This document shows positions 61,406 through 64,000 of a stretch of 64,000 bases of DNA, piece by piece. Both the position numbers and the translations under genes were made by a program. The first letter of the stretch is position 1; each line of letters opens with the position of its first letter. The stretch comes from Streptomyces alboflavus (GTDB lineage Bacteria; Actinomycetota; Actinomycetes; Streptomycetales; Streptomycetaceae). The notes beneath the pieces were generated by a model, which saw nothing but the letters and a program-made list of their open reading frames with translations, searched no databases and was not told the origin of the DNA. Location of the stretch: positions 55,966 through 119,965 of the forward strand of contig NZ_JNXT01000029.1 of assembly GCF_000716675.1 (NCBI RefSeq), in the 5' to 3' direction.

Positions 61406-62620
61406 GTGGCTGGTGGACGGCAGGGGCGTGGGCGGAGCGCGCGGGCGGCGGCGGGTGCGGGCGTGTGCCTCGCGGTGCTCGCCCCCGCCGCGCTTGCGGG
61501 CTGTGGCCGCGACGACCCGGCGGACGCCGCCCCCGCCGACGTGCGGCGGCTGCTCGACCGGCGCGCCGAGGCCGTCCTGGAGCGCGACCCCGGGGCCTAC
61601 CGGGCGACGGGCGGCCCCACCGCCGCCTACGACCGGCTGCGCGACGTCCCCCTGAAGTCCTGGACGTACCGCCTCAAGGACTTCGAGCGTGACGGCGCCC
61701 GTGCCACCGCCACCGCCGACCTGAGCTACCGCGTCGCGGGCTACGACCGCGCGCCCCTCACCGCCGAGCGGACCCTGTCCCTCCAGCGCCGCGACGGGCG
61801 CTGGCAGATCACCGCCGAGCGCCCCGCCGCGAAGGCCTCCGAGCAACTCTGGGACCAGGGCCGCGTCGACGCCGTGCGCGGCACCCACAGCCTCATCCTC
61901 GGCGTCGGCCGCGAACGGGCCGAGCTGCGGCGGTACGCCGAGCTCGCCGACCGCGCGGTGCCCGCCGTGCGGGACGCCTGGCGCGGCGACTGGCCCGGCA
62001 AGGTCGTCGTCCTCGTCCCCAAGTCCCTCGACAACATGGCCGACCTCCTCGGCGCGCCCGCCTCCGGCTACCAGGGGATCGCCGCCGTCACCACCGGCGA
62101 GGCCGGCGGCTCAGGACGGACGCCCGCCGACCGGATCGTCGTCAACCCCGACGCGTACGGCGTCCTCGGCGAGCTGGGCAAGCAGGTCGTCCTCACCCAC
62201 GAGACCACCCACGTCGCCACCCGCGCCCGGACCTCCCGCGCCACCCCTCTCTGGCTCTCCGAGGGCTTCGCCGACTGGGTCGGCTACCGCGGCACCGGCC
62301 GCACCCCCCACCAGGCCGCCCCCGAACTCCGCCGCGCCGTCGTCGACGGACGCCTGCCCGCCGCCCTCCCCGCCGACGACGCCTTCGGCTTCAGCGGCGA
62401 CGCGGCGGGGCTCGCGCGGGCCTACGAGGGGTCCTGGCTGGCCTGCCGGATGATCGCGGAGGAGTGGGGCGAGGAGAAGCTGCGCGCCTTCTACGAGGCC
62501 GTGGGGCGGCATCGGCAGCGGGCGGGGGCGGTGGAGGGGGCCCTGCGGGATGTGCTCGGCACGACGGGGGAGGACTTCACGCGGCGGTGGCGGGCTTATG
62601 TGCGGGAGGAGTTGGGGTAG
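61406..62620 (+). CDS. Lipoprotein with HExxH peptidase (MA-like) domain
   Basis: A 404-residue exported protein. The signal peptide with lipobox LAGC (about residue 33) is followed by an NTF2-like domain (about 40-150, VRRLLDRRAEAVLERDPGAY) and a zinc peptidase domain: VVLTHETTHVATRART carries HExxH, and PLWLSEGFADWVGYRG supplies the downstream Glu, the gluzincin arrangement. The protease target is unknown; extracellular wall or surface protein turnover is likely. The coding sequence begins with a GTG at 61406. Its stop directly abuts the inverted-repeat element at 62621. Confidence 0.88.
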   Translation: MAGGRQGRGRSARAAAGAGVCLAVLAPAALAGCGRDDPADAAPADVRRLLDRRAEAVLERDPGAYRATGGPTAAYDRLRDVPLKSWTYRLKDFERDGARATATADLSYRVAGYDRAPLTAERTLSLQRRDGRWQITAERPAAKASEQLWDQGRVDAVRGTHSLILGVGRERAELRRYAELADRAVPAVRDAWRGDWPGKVVVLVPKSLDNMADLLGAPASGYQGIAAVTTGEAGGSGRTPADRIVVNPDAYGVLGELGKQVVLTHETTHVATRARTSRATPLWLSEGFADWVGYRGTGRTPHQAAPELRRAVVDGRLPAALPADDAFGFSGDAAGLARAYEGSWLACRMIAEEWGEEKLRAFYEAVGRHRQRAGAVEGALRDVLGTTGEDFTRRWRAYVREELG

Positions 62621-62818
62621 GCCTCGCGGTGCGCCCCAGTCCCGCCCCTTCTCCGATCCTGGGGCTCCGCCCCAGACCCCGCTCCTCAAACGCCGGAGGG
62701 GCTGAAATCAGCCCGTCCGGCGTTTGAGGACGAGGCGCGGAGCGCCGATCAGCGGGGGTCCAGGGGGCGGCAGCCCCCGGTTTCGGAGAAGGGGCGGGAC
62801 TGGGGCGCACCGCGAGGC
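62621..62818. repeat. 198-bp element with 36-bp perfect terminal inverted repeats
   Basis: The left arm 62621-62656 and right arm 62783-62818 are exact complements over 36 bp. Inside is a second stem (CCTCAAACGCCGGA at 62684-62697 with 62716-62729) with a short GGGCTGA/TCAGCCC extension. The motif CTCAAACGCCGGA is familiar from many Streptomyces intergenic regions. The element starts at the peptidase stop codon and its right part encodes the C-terminus of the convergent glycosyltransferase. It probably acts as a bidirectional terminator. Confidence 0.9.
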
Positions 62819-64000
62819 ACCGCCCCCCGCCACACCCCCCGGCACGCCAGCACCGTCGCTGCGACCAGCAGGCCGTTGCGGACGACGAGCAGTGTCACGC
62901 CCAGCGCGTCGCTGGCCACGACGTGGGCGAACCACAGGGGGAACTCCAGGAACGTCACGAAGGTGGCGACGAGGACGAGCCCGCAGGGCCACCCCATCCG
63001 GCTGCCGCGCGAGGCAAGGCAGACGGCGGCGACCCCGACGAGCCACAGCATGTACTGGGGACTGATCACCCGGCTCGTCGTGGTGAAGAGCAGCACCGCC
63101 GCGAACGCCGCATCGCAGGACGTCGCGGCCGACCAGACCCGCGCCCGCACCCGCCACAGCACCAGCCACCCCAGCGCGGCCAGCGACAGCACCTGCGCCA
63201 CCCCGCTGACCAGCGGGACGTACGGGCCGAGGAACTCCACCGAGCCGTAGTTGAGCCGTACCTCTCCCGGCCAGCCCAGATGGCGCGCCACATGGAAGAC
63301 GAGGGCGCCGAGGGACTCGACCTCCGTGCCCCGGTCCCGCTGGAACGTCAGGAACGCGAGGGCCCCCGGCATCGCCGCCACGAACGCCAGCGTGATCGCC
63401 CCCGCCGTGAGCACCGCGGCACCCCACGAACGCCGGGTCGCCCGCCCCCGCTCCACACCGACGAGCAGCAGCACCGGCCACACCTTCACGACCGCCCCGA
63501 ACCCGGCGAGCACCCCCGCCGTGCGGGCCCGGCGCGCCCCGGCGAGCAGCGCGGCGACGGCCACGGCGGTCACCATCAGGTCGTAGCGGGCGTAGGAGGT
63601 CGGCCCGAGCAGGGCGACCCCCGCCGTCCACACCCAGGCCCCGCGCAGCGTCCTGCCGTGCCGCCCGCCCGCGTACACGAGCAGCCCCGTCACGACCGCG
63701 TCAGCCAGGAACGCGAGCAGGAAGAACGCGGCGGGGTAGCCGAGGAACGGCAGCGCGGCCGGCCCGAGGATCGCGAGCGCGGCGGCGGGCGGGTACTGCC
63801 AGGTGACGTCGTCGAGCGGGAACGTGCCGGTGCGCAGGACCTCGTACCAGCCCTGGTAGATGAACGAGACGTCGCTGGTGACGTCAGGGCCGGGGATCAC
63901 GACGACGCGGAAGACGCAGAGCAGGAGGAGGGCGCGGGTGGGGATCCAGAGGGCGAGGAGACGGAGTTCGGGGGTGGTGAGGGGGGAGCGGGGGAGGGAG
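62749..64000 (-). CDS. GT87-like polyprenol-phosphate-dependent glycosyltransferase (partial, 5' end missing)
   Basis: At least 416 residues of a multi-spanning membrane protein; the frame is open to the right edge, so the start lies beyond the window. The segment IPGPDVTSDVSFIYQGWYEVL has the Asp of the first loop, and WQYPPAAALAILGP matches the conserved QYPP(L/A) motif of the GT87/DUF2029 family. Nine or more hydrophobic helices follow (for example VTAVAVAALLAGARRAR, FGAVVKVWPVLLLVG). Such enzymes add mannose or arabinose from polyprenol carriers outside the membrane. The last 25 or so residues, including SRPFSETGGCRPLDPR, come from the inverted-repeat element, which also supplies the stop. 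Confidence 0.85.
   Translation of the reverse strand, partial: SLPRSPLTTPELRLLALWIPTRALLLLCVFRVVVIPGPDVTSDVSFIYQGWYEVLRTGTFPLDDVTWQYPPAAALAILGPAALPFLGYPAAFFLLAFLADAVVTGLLVYAGGRHGRTLRGAWVWTAGVALLGPTSYARYDLMVTAVAVAALLAGARRARTAGVLAGFGAVVKVWPVLLLVGVERGRATRRSWGAAVLTAGAITLAFVAAMPGALAFLTFQRDRGTEVESLGALVFHVARHLGWPGEVRLNYGSVEFLGPYVPLVSGVAQVLSLAALGWLVLWRVRARVWSAATSCDAAFAAVLLFTTTSRVISPQYMLWLVGVAAVCLASRGSRMGWPCGLVLVATFVTFLEFPLWFAHVVASDALGVTLLVVRNGLLVAATVLACRGVWRGAVPRGAPQSRPFSETGGCRPLDPR

Overview
The window is high-GC actinobacterial DNA and almost certainly a Streptomyces chromosome (core-like arm). The reasons are the roughly 70+ percent GC, strong G/C bias at third codon positions, many GTG starts, ATGA/GTGA start-stop overlaps, an actinobacterial qcrCAB-ctaCDFE respiratory cluster, a SAM-IV-type riboswitch, and two GC-rich inverted-repeat families typical of Streptomyces intergenic DNA. 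From memory the gene order resembles the aceE-lpd-pepA ... qcr/cta ... trpD region of S. coelicolor. No tRNA, rRNA, CRISPR array, prophage or insertion sequence was recognised.

Layout. 1-7 kb: a truncated TIGR01777 epimerase, a GNAT acetyltransferase, a membrane PP2C phosphatase, a TetR/SDR divergent pair, a DUF4240 protein, a second SDR and a WYL-domain regulator. 7-16 kb: central carbon metabolism, with E1 (aceE), an FCD-type GntR regulator, a two-lipoyl E2, lpdA and leucyl aminopeptidase pepA, all on the minus strand and separated by strong hairpins. 16-25 kb: late cobalamin genes (cobS, cobT and a metallo-beta-lactamase-like/CobU fusion) interleaved with membrane genes (MprF-like aminoacyl-lipid synthase, rhomboid-like protein) and a repeat-rich gene-free stretch of nearly 1 kb. 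25-35 kb: HtrA-like lipoprotein protease, methyltransferase, DUF3043 protein, then pspA, its partner and a two-component system, followed by nadA, an IscA/ErpA carrier and a large secreted protein of unknown function.

35-48 kb: PfkB kinase, cysteine desulfurase-TusA fusion, then aa3 oxidase and bc1 complex genes (ctaC, ctaD, ctaF, ctaE, qcrC, qcrA, qcrB) interrupted by an L,D-transpeptidase and a degenerate receiver protein. ctaD carries an internal out-of-frame deletion of about 146 bp and is broken as given. 48-54 kb: trpD, a repeat-nested terminator, a SAM-IV riboswitch followed by a six-codon leader ORF and an intrinsic terminator, a class V aminotransferase, then glycerate kinase and an SLC13 permease. 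53-64 kb: a two-component system with a small acidic secreted protein, a rhomboid protease overlapping an Lrp-type RAM protein, a zinc-ribbon protein, a NYN-domain protein, two tandem NlpC/P60 wall hydrolases, a HExxH lipoprotein peptidase, and a GT87-like membrane glycosyltransferase running off the right end.

The most notable points are the disrupted ctaD, the SAM-IV/leader-peptide/terminator arrangement, a 16-bp motif placed identically upstream of two promoters that flank one two-component system, and an inverted-repeat element that supplies the C-terminus and stop codon of a glycosyltransferase.
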